From IMG/VR virus record IMGVR_UViG_3300009451_000193, positions 1 through 25,267 of that record: DNA of 25,267 bases. One strand, 5' to 3'. The translations under genes were made by a program, and so were the position numbers. A model generated the notes under the pieces. That model saw only the letters and a program-made list of their open reading frames with translations. It searched no databases and was not told where the DNA came from. The stretch is from a virus. This document shows positions 8,801 through 15,520 of this stretch, piece by piece. Numbering within the stretch: position 1 is the first letter of the stretch; every line of letters begins with the position of its first letter.

Positions 8801-11800
8801 TTGTAGAACAGGCTTTGCGAGTCAAACATTCTTGAAGGTGTAAACAACTGACTGGCAATACTTTTTGGTGCCTTTGAGTAGGAAGGCATACCGGCAGGCG
8901 TTTTGCCTATCGGCATTAATTCTGATACTTCCTGTTCCCTGGCCCCAAGTTCTTCAGATAGCGCGCTTACTGCCCTGCCAGAAACTTTCTTGTCCCTTTT
9001 GGCTATGGCCAGTTCGCTTCTCAGATTAGACAACCTTTTTGTTTCGGCATCACTCAGGGCAGCATCTTTCCCGCCCCTGGGGAAGTCGGCAGCAATTTCA
9101 CCCCTGAGTCTGTCAACCCTGCTGCTGGCAGTAGAGAATACAGATGTCGCTTCTGACAATTGCGCCCGCAGAGATTTGTTGCTTTCCTTAAGGACATCGA
9201 CGTGGTTGGTAACAGTTGGAGTAAGTTCCGCTATCCGGGAGCGAAGCGCCTTAAGTTCGTCGGTTAACGGCTGGATACTGCCCTCTATTTTTCTGGCACT
9301 TTTGTGGTCGCCAGAAGCCATAGCTTCGTCATGTTCTGTTCTCAGAGATAGATATTCAGATTTTTTGGTCTGATACTCTCCCTGCAATCCAATCAGTTCA
9401 TTAAGGTCTTCGTCGCCAAACAGGGTAGAACTTTTTGTCCACGAATTCGCCCCAAGTGTCTTGGCGGCATGTTTACTACCGGCAGCTCTGAGGCCAGCCC
9501 GATACTTATTGGCCGCAATAGCATCTTTTCTTGCAGTTCCCAACACGCCGGTTTCGATGTCGTATTCAGTTGAGCCGGGTCCGTAATCAAGGTTGAGGCC
9601 GGCCATTTCGTGAATCCATGAACCTTTATTCAGTACCGGCAGACTCTCCAAAGCATTCCGGCCACGCCTTGCCAGCATTCTTTGACCTGGGTCTCTTAAT
9701 GTTTCGTCATCATCGAGAATGGCTTGCCACTGCGCCCCCCACATTTTACCGGACTGGCTTATGTCTGACACGGCTTGTAACCACTCGTATGCACCTTTGC
9801 CTATTGAGGAACTCGACAACGGTAATCCATTGGCTACTGCGGCCCGAATGCGCCCTTCGTATTGCGCTTGTTTGTTAAGGGTAAGTTCTGCCTTGGCAAC
9901 ATCGGGCCGTCTTGCTCTGGCCTTGATGACATCCTCGAAGTTCTTGCGCCTGCGGCCATCACCGTCGTCACCACCACCGCCAGTAACATTACTGCCACCC
10001 CCGCCGCCTCCGCCGGCATCTCCACCGCCACCACTTGGCGGGGCAGGCGGCATAGCCGTGATTGAAGCAGACTCAACGCCAACCACGTTGCCATCAGCGT
10101 CGTACTGGATGGATGCACCATCAGCATAGCCATAAGTTCTTTGTTGTGCTTTTGCAGGTTTTGACGCATCGGCTCCGGCGTATTCCCAACCTTTGCCATC
10201 TGGTTTTCTTACCCAGGACGAACCTGTATTATCACGGGCGGGTGGGCCTTTTCTTGCGCCCGGCATTGCTTCACGGCCAGCGTCATCCTTGAACGGGTAC
10301 ATTCGTTGGTCGCCGCGATGACGTTCCTGAGCATCAATTCTGTTTTTGTTATCTTCTCTGGTTTTGGCTTTGCCGACGGCAACAACGGAATCCTTTTGAG
10401 CAGAGATGTGTTTGTAGAGGGCATCGACGGTTTCGCCGCTCATCCCCTTGTTAATAAAGTTTTGTTTGTCATACTTTTCTTTAGCAATGGTATTCGCCAT
10501 TGCCCCGCCAATAACCAGTCTGCCCAAACTTGAATTGCGGGCAGCTTCGTCAGGGGAAACTATTGTGTCAAGGTCGCTAAATCTTAGTCCTTTCCCGTCG
10601 GTTCGGTGTTCGTCAATAATTCCCTGGATAGCATCTACTCTATCCTTGTCTGGGCTTATGGCCGTGGCGACTTCTCTGGAACTATAAACGTATTGAGATT
10701 GGCCATTGATATTGAAACTGTCACCAGCCATTTCCTCAACGGCTGCGTGCCATAGGGCCGGTAGAGTTGAGGCCGGGAGACTGTCGCCTTCGCCAGCGGC
10801 CCGCTTGTAATACCCGCCTGTCTCGAAGTTGAACGTGGTCAGGTCGAATATCTTTTGTGTCCCTGCGGTCATGTTGGCCGGGCGGGAAGTCAAGCTGTAA
10901 GACCGCTGCCCGATGGTATTCATTACGTCTTTCGCAAACGGTTGGGCAGTAGCCACGCCCTTACGGTTCAGGGTGTTGTAGTAGACGCCAATGTCTTCTT
11001 CCTTCTTGTTGGCCGCCGCAATTTCCTTATGTATTTCCTCCTTGGATAGCACGGTAGGATTGCGAACTTGGTCTAAGAACTTTCCGAAAACATCTGAGGG
11101 CGATTGCCATTTCTTGCTGATACTCATTTCGTCAAACAGATTGGCGGCACCACTGTCTATACCGGCCTGGGCCAGTTTCTTGATGTGGTCAACGCTCGAA
11201 ACAACCTTCTTGGTTTTCGTGTCTACAAGCTGACCATTGACAATCTCGCCTTTGCCACTGGCAATGATTTTTACAAGGTCGCCGTCATAGTCGCCTTCTG
11301 ACAACTGTTGCATGAAGATTGACGAATAGGCTCGGTTCTTGTTCATGCCAAGCTCAATGGCTTTGGCTTCTCCGATGTTGTACCCCTGTATTTCGGGGCC
11401 AAATTCCTTCCCCCCCGTCACAGGCTCGCGGATCATCGTGACCAGTTCGCCGGCTTCCCGGCCGGGAACATACACCTCATTGGCGTTCAGGGCAGTACTG
11501 CCATGAATAGCCCACCCGCTCATTTCGCCTTTGCCAAGATAGACAGCCGCCGCTTTCTTGGTGGTGTTGTCTCCTCTGGCTGTTTTTCCCAAAGCCGCCC
11601 GATAAGCATCGGCGTGCTTGTTGATACGTGCTTCATCTTTGCTGGGATAGGCGTGCTCTGCAATGACCTTTGATAGATGGTATTGCATGGCCCCCACTTC
11701 TTCGCCTTCAAGTTCTCCGCCGGCACTGAGCATTCGCATGTTTTTGCCACTCGGTATTGCGATGTCACCGGACGGAGTGGGGATAGCCAGCATCCCAGTG

Positions 11801-14613
11801 GACGCGGGAGAATCGTAATACTCATTCATGACTGCGTCGGCCATTTCCTGATGTGAAGCATTGCTACCGACCTTAATAGCAGCTCGGTCAATCATGCCCA
11901 TCGCTCCTTCAGTAGTCAGCTCCCATATTTCTTCATGGGCAAACATGTCTGGAGCGGAGTTGATGTCAGCGGAGATAAGTTCCCGGTAAGCGTACTGCTT
12001 TTTCGTGGATTTCTTCTCAAGCTGGTTAGCCAGTTTCGGGTTATGCTGGTAAAGAAAGTCCATAGACCTTTCACTGACACTGAGTTCTTTAATGTCGTGG
12101 TGCCGGCTCAACTGGTGGCCAGCATCATCAACCAGAGCGGCGTGCTTGACAACAGCATCATAGCGCCCATCGTCGCGGAGAACAGGCTCGCCAACAAGCC
12201 GGTCACGGTTGAATGATTTGTCATTCAGGACATCGGCTGAGATTATTTCAGGGACGCGTATCTCTTTGACGAGATTTCTTTCTTCGGCAAATTTTCGGAT
12301 AGCATCCGTGTACGTAACAATATCTTCACGGAAACTGCCATTTCTAAGCTGGGCTTCTGCAACAGAGATTTCGTGGGCAAACATTTCATGTTCTTGTTCA
12401 TCGGCAGGAGTGAAGCCTTCCATGTTGGCTTTGATGACCGCAATGTCGCGAATATCCTGATCGCTTCGACCGGCCAGCCACTGGAAGATAGTACCTTCTT
12501 CAATCTTGGCGCTTTGCAGTATATCCAGATTGAGCGAATTGCCTTCGGCATCAGTGACGTTACTTAAGTCTCGCCCGGTGTAGATTACTTTTGAACCGCC
12601 TGACTTCCCTTCGATTGGCACTCTCGACGCTTCTGCCCTTTCATTAATAGAGAAGCGTCTGCCATTGCGAACAATGCCATCGACTGTTTCCTGAAAGTCC
12701 ACTGCCCCGACAATGGAATAAGTTGATTCGCGGCCGGTATTCCGGGCGGTATGCTTGGCAGATAATCTGTACCCTTCCCCAGGGTCGAATTGGTGTCCAA
12801 CTTCATAGAGTGCCGGGGCTTCTTTGTCAGCATCCCACGTGACATCTCTGGTGAAGGTATTGAGGTCAAGCATCCGGGGTTTGCCTCTGTTAGCCCCCTG
12901 AGCCATTGCCGGTTCGTGGTAGTATCCCTGTCCGGGAACGCCAACATCACCATCGAGTACGAAGGCGGTTTTCATAACCTGCATTCTCTCAGGTTTGGTA
13001 GAGTTGCGTCCGGCTTTCAGCCACGTGCGCCGCATCGGTGCCAGGCCGTCACCGTACATTGTAATCATCGGGTGGATGTAGTTTTCCTGAGTTCTCTTGA
13101 CCGCTTTGGCGGGGTCATTGCTGGGGATGGTAACATTCCCCTGATGGTCAATATCGAAGTTCGGGGAAGAACCAAACACGATGTTTGCCGGTGTAGCAAA
13201 CTGGTGTTCACTCTTACGGTGTACCAACGGGGTAGGCTGCCCCATGTAATCGCGCCGCCCATATTTGTCCGCCGGCACATCGTTAATGTTGACCTGTCTG
13301 GCCAATGCTTGGCGACGGTGTTCAGGGCTGCGCCCCCATTCCGCTTTGGAAATCGGGACCAGGTCGAGGTCGTACTTCTTGTTTGCAGTCTGGATTGCAT
13401 TTTCGTGGGCCACATATCCGGCAATATCAAATTCGTTCTCGAAGTAGGACACAACCGAACTTGCTTTGGGTTGGTTATCGCTCGTTACGTCGATAGCTCC
13501 GGTACTAACAGCGTTCTTGATGATGTTATTAATGAGTGGTTCGGTCAGGCCGTAGCGGGACATATCCGCGTAGAATTTGTTTCTGTCCCAGCTACCACCT
13601 TGACCGGCAGGCGGCGCACTGGTTACGCGCCTGTTGCTGGTCATGGGCATGGCATTACCGAGAACCTGATTTGCAAATGCGGCAGGCCCGCCATAATGGA
13701 ACGCTCCCACGCCGGCAGTTAATTCAACGTCAACGGCAGCGTTGTGTGCATCACTGGTGTCTACACCGAGCATACCTCTGGCTAATGTTCCCAACTTCAT
13801 GTCGGGTGTGCCGGCAACTGCTGAAAAGTCTTTGTACTTCTCTCTGTAGTCCTTGCCGTGCGTCTGATTGATTTGGGCAAACAGGTCAAATGAACTCGCC
13901 CGGTCATGAATCGCCGGGGCAAATTTTTGCAGAAAGGCGTTATCGAACTTGGCGTTATTGAACCCAACCATAACCGGATTGGGACCGACAAACTGCGAGA
14001 ACTCATCCATGACCGCGCCAACCCGCGGTGCATCTTTGACTACATCATCAGATATGCGAGTTATTGTGGTAATGTGTTCGGGAATAGGAGAACTCGGTCG
14101 AATATATCTGTCGAATGTGCTAATCTGTTCGCCGGCTTCATTATATTTGGCAGCGGATATCTGAATCGGTTCCGCATTCTTGTCAGTGTTAAGAAAGCCG
14201 GTAGTCTCGAAGTCGTAAACGATAAATTCACGCTGACTGGATGTAGGGCGGGGCGGCGTAACAACTACTTTGTTTGTCGCAGGATTTTTGGCTACCGGCG
14301 GGGCTGGCGGTTGTGGTGTGGTCGGCGGCGGCGTAAGCGGAGATACGCCTGACGGCGGGCTGACCAGTCCCGGAATGTTCAATTTGGTGAGTGGATTACT
14401 GCCGGTTGCCCCTTCAGTTTGTAGAGATTGGTAATCAAGATTGATTTGTTCAAGCACACGCCTTTGCGGGACTCTACCGGCACCCTTTGTCTGTTGTGAC
14501 CTGAGTCGTTCTTGGTACCGATTATATACTTCATTGAAGCGACGTTTGTCGGCAGGGTCTTCCGGATTAAACCCGATTCTTCTGGCGGTTTTATTGCGTT
14601 CAGTGTTAGCCAT
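5839..14613 (-). CDS. Giant tape measure protein fused to a DEDDh exonuclease and a two-barrel RNA polymerase-like region
   Basis: A 2924-residue protein. Order of parts: a basic N-terminus; a proline-rich linker (about 85-125); a DEDDh exonuclease (127-305); a long region with RNA polymerase double-psi-barrel signatures (about 450-1270); a glycine-rich linker (1527-1553); then the tape measure proper. That last part has helical coiled-coil segments (1740-1900), a hydrophobic Gly/Ala-rich segment (2028-2108), a long charged coiled coil with regularly spaced W/D/F (2470-2760) and the tape-measure C-terminal motif HANGGSVTTPTLAMLSEYG...EEYVVPSNGALVLRSGG (2841-2877). Tape measures fix tail length, fill the tube and leave first at ejection. 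The start ATG overlaps the stop of the chaperone T part (TAATG), with AGAAG upstream. The tape measure call is firm; the fused enzymes are inferred from motifs. Confidence 0.9.
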   Translation of the reverse strand: MANTERNKTARRIGFNPEDPADKRRFNEVYNRYQERLRSQQTKGAGRVPQRRVLEQINLDYQSLQTEGATGSNPLTKLNIPGLVSPPSGVSPLTPPPTTPQPPAPPVAKNPATNKVVVTPPRPTSSQREFIVYDFETTGFLNTDKNAEPIQISAAKYNEAGEQISTFDRYIRPSSPIPEHITTITRISDDVVKDAPRVGAVMDEFSQFVGPNPVMVGFNNAKFDNAFLQKFAPAIHDRASSFDLFAQINQTHGKDYREKYKDFSAVAGTPDMKLGTLARGMLGVDTSDAHNAAVDVELTAGVGAFHYGGPAAFANQVLGNAMPMTSNRRVTSAPPAGQGGSWDRNKFYADMSRYGLTEPLINNIIKNAVSTGAIDVTSDNQPKASSVVSYFENEFDIAGYVAHENAIQTANKKYDLDLVPISKAEWGRSPEHRRQALARQVNINDVPADKYGRRDYMGQPTPLVHRKSEHQFATPANIVFGSSPNFDIDHQGNVTIPSNDPAKAVKRTQENYIHPMITMYGDGLAPMRRTWLKAGRNSTKPERMQVMKTAFVLDGDVGVPGQGYYHEPAMAQGANRGKPRMLDLNTFTRDVTWDADKEAPALYEVGHQFDPGEGYRLSAKHTARNTGRESTYSIVGAVDFQETVDGIVRNGRRFSINERAEASRVPIEGKSGGSKVIYTGRDLSNVTDAEGNSLNLDILQSAKIEEGTIFQWLAGRSDQDIRDIAVIKANMEGFTPADEQEHEMFAHEISVAEAQLRNGSFREDIVTYTDAIRKFAEERNLVKEIRVPEIISADVLNDKSFNRDRLVGEPVLRDDGRYDAVVKHAALVDDAGHQLSRHHDIKELSVSERSMDFLYQHNPKLANQLEKKSTKKQYAYRELISADINSAPDMFAHEEIWELTTEGAMGMIDRAAIKVGSNASHQEMADAVMNEYYDSPASTGMLAIPTPSGDIAIPSGKNMRMLSAGGELEGEEVGAMQYHLSKVIAEHAYPSKDEARINKHADAYRAALGKTARGDNTTKKAAAVYLGKGEMSGWAIHGSTALNANEVYVPGREAGELVTMIREPVTGGKEFGPEIQGYNIGEAKAIELGMNKNRAYSSIFMQQLSEGDYDGDLVKIIASGKGEIVNGQLVDTKTKKVVSSVDHIKKLAQAGIDSGAANLFDEMSISKKWQSPSDVFGKFLDQVRNPTVLSKEEIHKEIAAANKKEEDIGVYYNTLNRKGVATAQPFAKDVMNTIGQRSYSLTSRPANMTAGTQKIFDLTTFNFETGGYYKRAAGEGDSLPASTLPALWHAAVEEMAGDSFNINGQSQYVYSSREVATAISPDKDRVDAIQGIIDEHRTDGKGLRFSDLDTIVSPDEAARNSSLGRLVIGGAMANTIAKEKYDKQNFINKGMSGETVDALYKHISAQKDSVVAVGKAKTREDNKNRIDAQERHRGDQRMYPFKDDAGREAMPGARKGPPARDNTGSSWVRKPDGKGWEYAGADASKPAKAQQRTYGYADGASIQYDADGNVVGVESASITAMPPAPPSGGGGDAGGGGGGGSNVTGGGGDDGDGRRRKNFEDVIKARARRPDVAKAELTLNKQAQYEGRIRAAVANGLPLSSSSIGKGAYEWLQAVSDISQSGKMWGAQWQAILDDDETLRDPGQRMLARRGRNALESLPVLNKGSWIHEMAGLNLDYGPGSTEYDIETGVLGTARKDAIAANKYRAGLRAAGSKHAAKTLGANSWTKSSTLFGDEDLNELIGLQGEYQTKKSEYLSLRTEHDEAMASGDHKSARKIEGSIQPLTDELKALRSRIAELTPTVTNHVDVLKESNKSLRAQLSEATSVFSTASSRVDRLRGEIAADFPRGGKDAALSDAETKRLSNLRSELAIAKRDKKVSGRAVSALSEELGAREQEVSELMPIGKTPAGMPSYSKAPKSIASQLFTPSRMFDSQSLFYNMQNMMQLNYMIGQPLEDKRQMYLRSKFIEAQANSALGAPSVGEDVKTYQADIAAKTNYEIAIGEAVNRLTPTAMMARYYNQDPESRAWLPGLVGGGGKAIQYGLVGLLGANMLGVNTKAIPGLLANGVKGIASEGLTGMGSGVLSAGGLIAGAGAVTGGISLGGSIYNAIKKDDWASAEETASLSTAVLYGKAALVGNELGLINDEDMVAHGQYAKAIGETDLGRRGRQYGALLGLGLTRGLQNAYGMSTGKSEEWFADGDEKQADFWSRFEEHGWLGALFGDGPEERRQKEKAQTSDAGIDDRLRYDKRLVDQYGSSRLGVPAISELEGAFGIATGGTITKEKLDANYRGSADTLVKIAGNFAEAGLDADQISKAFDAYISQAPQMFGFAPGGNKGLEAIEFLSNIDVTKLPQITSAISATSPQLQHAGFNDVSQIGQYAVQYDSIMQSNASAAQNYMAQLTMSNQYTWSSAAYASGLGGMATMSQEQPWAPKYQQELRDIEDERRQYDVSLKLGTQTSVTMPGGGVQTSWSGGQLEQQLQWQKESIDLENNFWDVRQQKRQDDFDLGQRQFALTKAQMEWQLDQADKQAELSKKNYQAQYEIQKKIFDLQGKYQREDFAIQEQRMEIQRDWQLQDFAKQGYRSETQFGWAAEDMEEAIRYSTGRDRIKLKRQQERMNVQQNWQRQDLSTAEDRATVKYNWDVKDLDLAKERFEEMRVLQEEQMRLSYEYWMQNSELGDESRAKQREFIQEQLDIMTLQNDNQVAYYARETEYIETKHAREVEINDIKVGWDEQALERARLIAEQDEIILGWQRETADASQKYAFYMARGYDEAVKSVPELGAMHQAAIGLADELARYSEEFKKIMDGTGGQDQTQGSPQTGPYEGVGAPADAGDIDKPALHANGGSVTTPTLAMLSEYGQEEYVVPSNGALVLRSGGNDAQMDMVVVLLTAIASSLTTGGSIVIDGDSLREAGFVHVEDFNSAY
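10804..13266 (-). other. Two-barrel (DPBB) RNA polymerase-like region inside the tape measure protein
   Basis: Residues about 450-1270. The strongest part is 1015-1120, which follows the beta-prime second-barrel layout: YLGKGEMSGWAI (1025-1036; compare the LLGKRVDYSGRSVI of cellular beta-prime), NEVYVPGREAGELV (1045-1058; compare the VGLP..MA..L region), IREP (R1062-x-P1064; compare the RxP before TLHR) and EGDYDGDLV (D1108, D1110, D1112; compare NADFDGD). The R-to-D distance of 46 residues is close to that of QDE-1-type polymerases as I recall it. Downstream, IGVYYN (1208-1213) and FDLTTFNFETG (1256-1266) recall elements after the catalytic loop in RdRP/YonO-like enzymes. A possible first barrel is at 600-690: YEVGHQFDPGEG and SRVPIEGKSGGSKVIY, with K670 and K675 as candidate catalytic lysines. 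The second barrel is well supported; the first is tentative. Confidence 0.6.
13699..14235 (-). other. DEDDh 3'-5' exonuclease domain inside the tape measure protein
   Basis: Residues 127-305 of the tape measure protein contain all three exonuclease motifs of the DnaQ/RNase T superfamily. Exo I is YDFETTG (D134, E136). Exo II is GFNNAKFDNAFL (D224). Exo III is HNAAVDV (H290, D295), the histidine form. Spacing is normal for a domain of about 175 residues, and the segment after Exo I (EPIQISAAKYNEAGEQI, then FDRYIRPSSPIPEH) matches the usual family pattern. No catalytic residue is missing, so activity is plausible. The family removes nucleotides from 3' ends of DNA or RNA. Here it is joined by a proline-rich linker to the N-terminus and followed by the polymerase-like region. 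Confidence 0.9.
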
Positions 14614-14921
14614 TATTTCTTCTCATGAGCTTCCTTGAGACGTTTATTAACTTCTCGTATTTTTTCCTGGTCAGCATGGTAGGCGGCAAGCTCAGAGTCG
14701 ATAATATCGAAACATGTCATCAGGATATGCGGTTGGTCTAATACCCCCCCCGCAAAGGGGAGGGCATTGTGGTTTTTACACGTATCCCACAGGGACAATT
14801 CCCACGGAATGGCAAGGGAATTTCTATCTTCCGGCTTTGTTCGCACATAGGTCTTGATATGTTCGCGGAACTGGTCAAGGCGACGTTTGAACAGGTAGTA
14901 AGTCGGAAGATCGCCTACTCC
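14613..14921 (-). CDS. Tail assembly chaperone, T part (read by -1 frameshift from the G part)
   Basis: The frame from 14921 to the TAA at 14615-14613 is open for 102 codons. The only conventional start inside it is a GTG at 14846 without a ribosome binding site, so it is best explained as the frameshifted extension of the gene to the right. It encodes YYLFKRRLDQFREHI..., then IPWELSLWDTC and LPFAGGVLDQP, a motif type I associate with the T half of G/GT tail chaperones, and ends in a charged helix. In lambda-type phages the GT fusion binds the tape measure and recruits tail tube subunits. The stop overlaps the tape measure start (TAATG), as expected for this gene pair. The fusion product would be about 259 residues. 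Confidence 0.75.
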   Translation of the reverse strand, partial: GVGDLPTYYLFKRRLDQFREHIKTYVRTKPEDRNSLAIPWELSLWDTCKNHNALPFAGGVLDQPHILMTCFDIIDSELAAYHADQEKIREVNKRLKEAHEKK

Positions 14922-15391
14922 CCCCCGTCACCGTTATCTGCGGAGGGGCGAGGCCCCCAGGTGGGGTTGGCTTCGATACATTTGTTGTGAATGGCTTTGG
15001 CCAGAGCCGGGGGCAGTTCTCCCCATCGCTTCTGGAACTTTTCAAATGAACCGGCGATGTGGCGTGCGCCATTTATCTCAGAGAACTTGAAATAAGCTGT
15101 ACCATCTTCGCCTTCGATGTCGCATTCGGTCATGGTCATGTACACTTCGTAGGATTTACGCTCCCCGACGGGTTTCAGTTGGAAACGGTCATGGGCGTAG
15201 TCGCTGTCGTCGGTGTAGCTGCGGGTAATCGGAACAGAGATGAACCCGTCCCGCTTTACATTATCGCCTTCGGTGGCCTGCCGGAATGCCACCACAACAG
15301 GAGTGTCGGTGTCGATTTCAGGGATACCATCTACTTCGGTGATGGTAAACTGTTTTTCAAGTTCGGCTACAGGTTTTACTTTGAACGCCAT
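14915..15391 (-). CDS. Tail assembly chaperone, G part
   Basis: A 158-residue protein encoded between the tube-side genes and the tape measure gene. It starts at ATG 15391 after AAAGGAA. The N-terminus (MAFKVKPVAELEKQFTITE) leads into a beta-rich body and a helical C-terminus (FEKFQKRWGELPPALAKAIH) before the G-run and stop. Position, length and the frameshift at its end mark it as the abundant short form of the tail chaperone pair, which coats the tape measure during tail assembly and is absent from the finished tail. It is the first gene after the operator-linked promoter at 15440-15468, so it opens the tail transcription unit that includes the tape measure gene. Confidence 0.75.
   Translation of the reverse strand: MAFKVKPVAELEKQFTITEVDGIPEIDTDTPVVVAFRQATEGDNVKRDGFISVPITRSYTDDSDYAHDRFQLKPVGERKSYEVYMTMTECDIEGEDGTAYFKFSEINGARHIAGSFEKFQKRWGELPPALAKAIHNKCIEANPTWGPRPSADNGDGGE
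14919..14926 (-). other. Probable -1 programmed frameshift slippery site (G7A)
   Basis: On the coding strand the last codons of the G part are GGT GAC GGG GGG GAG TAG, giving a run of seven Gs just before the stop. Slipping back one base while the second GGG codon is in the P site gives GGA GTA GGC GAT and then an open frame that runs straight into the T part. G and T overlap in the way known for tail chaperone genes. The C before the run means a perfect two-tRNA slip at the first two GGG codons is not possible, so single-tRNA P-site slippage on the G run is more likely. Confidence 0.7.
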
Positions 15392-15421
15392 TACAAAATT
15401 CCTTTCAGGGTTTGAAATTAC

Positions 15422-15439
15422 AGTGATTAGTTAATCACT
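15422..15439. promoter_or_regulatory. 18-bp palindromic operator-like site at the tail promoter
   Basis: AGTGATTA-GT-TAATCACT has perfect 8-bp arms with a 2-base centre. It starts directly at the downstream edge of the -10 hexamer (15440-15445) and covers the expected transcription start near 15433. A dimeric repressor bound here would block the promoter. The related promoter before the portal gene has no such site, so the two promoters may be regulated differently. Confidence 0.55.
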
Positions 15440-15468
15440 ACAATAACAAATTAGAAATCCAATGTAAA
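15440..15468 (-). promoter_or_regulatory. Sigma70-like promoter for the tail module
   Basis: On the minus strand: TTTACA (15468-15463), 17-base spacer, TATTGT (15445-15440). A second copy of the same element (25 of 30 positions identical including flanks) lies before the portal gene. It sits between the terminator at 15472-15501 and the ribosome binding site of the G gene, exactly where a new transcription unit would begin. Confidence 0.65.
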
Positions 15469-15501
15469 GAAAAAGCCCCCACCAGTTTTGGTGAGGGCTT
15501 T
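15467..15501 (-). terminator. Intrinsic terminator after the secreted protein gene
   Basis: On the minus strand a 13-bp stem with one mismatch (AAAGCCCTCACCA and TGGTGGGGGCTTT, loop AAAC) is followed by TTCTTT, making a T-rich tail TTTTTCTTT. It lies 20 bases after the stop of the gene at 15521-16168 and just before the tail promoter, so it separates the head/tube and tail transcription units. Some function on the plus strand is possible because the stem is flanked by A/T runs. Confidence 0.8.
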
Positions 15502-15520
15502 CAGGTAAGGCTATTTAGAT

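Noticed and set aside
9955-10035. Low-complexity CCGCC-rich stretch as a tandem DNA repeat
   Set aside because: It encodes the glycine-rich linker of the tape measure in frame; the repetition is explained by Gly codons and has no fixed unit.
11278-11292. DYDGD in the tape measure read as an EF-hand calcium loop
   Set aside because: The 12-position loop would need Gly at position 6 and Glu/Asp at position 12; here they are L and S. The surrounding LGK..SG...VP...RxP context fits a polymerase barrel instead.
12790-13722. Long plus-strand ORF (310 codons) opposite the tape measure gene
   Set aside because: It lies wholly inside a minus-strand coding region with clear domains, has no ribosome binding site and gives no recognisable protein; it is a codon-bias shadow.
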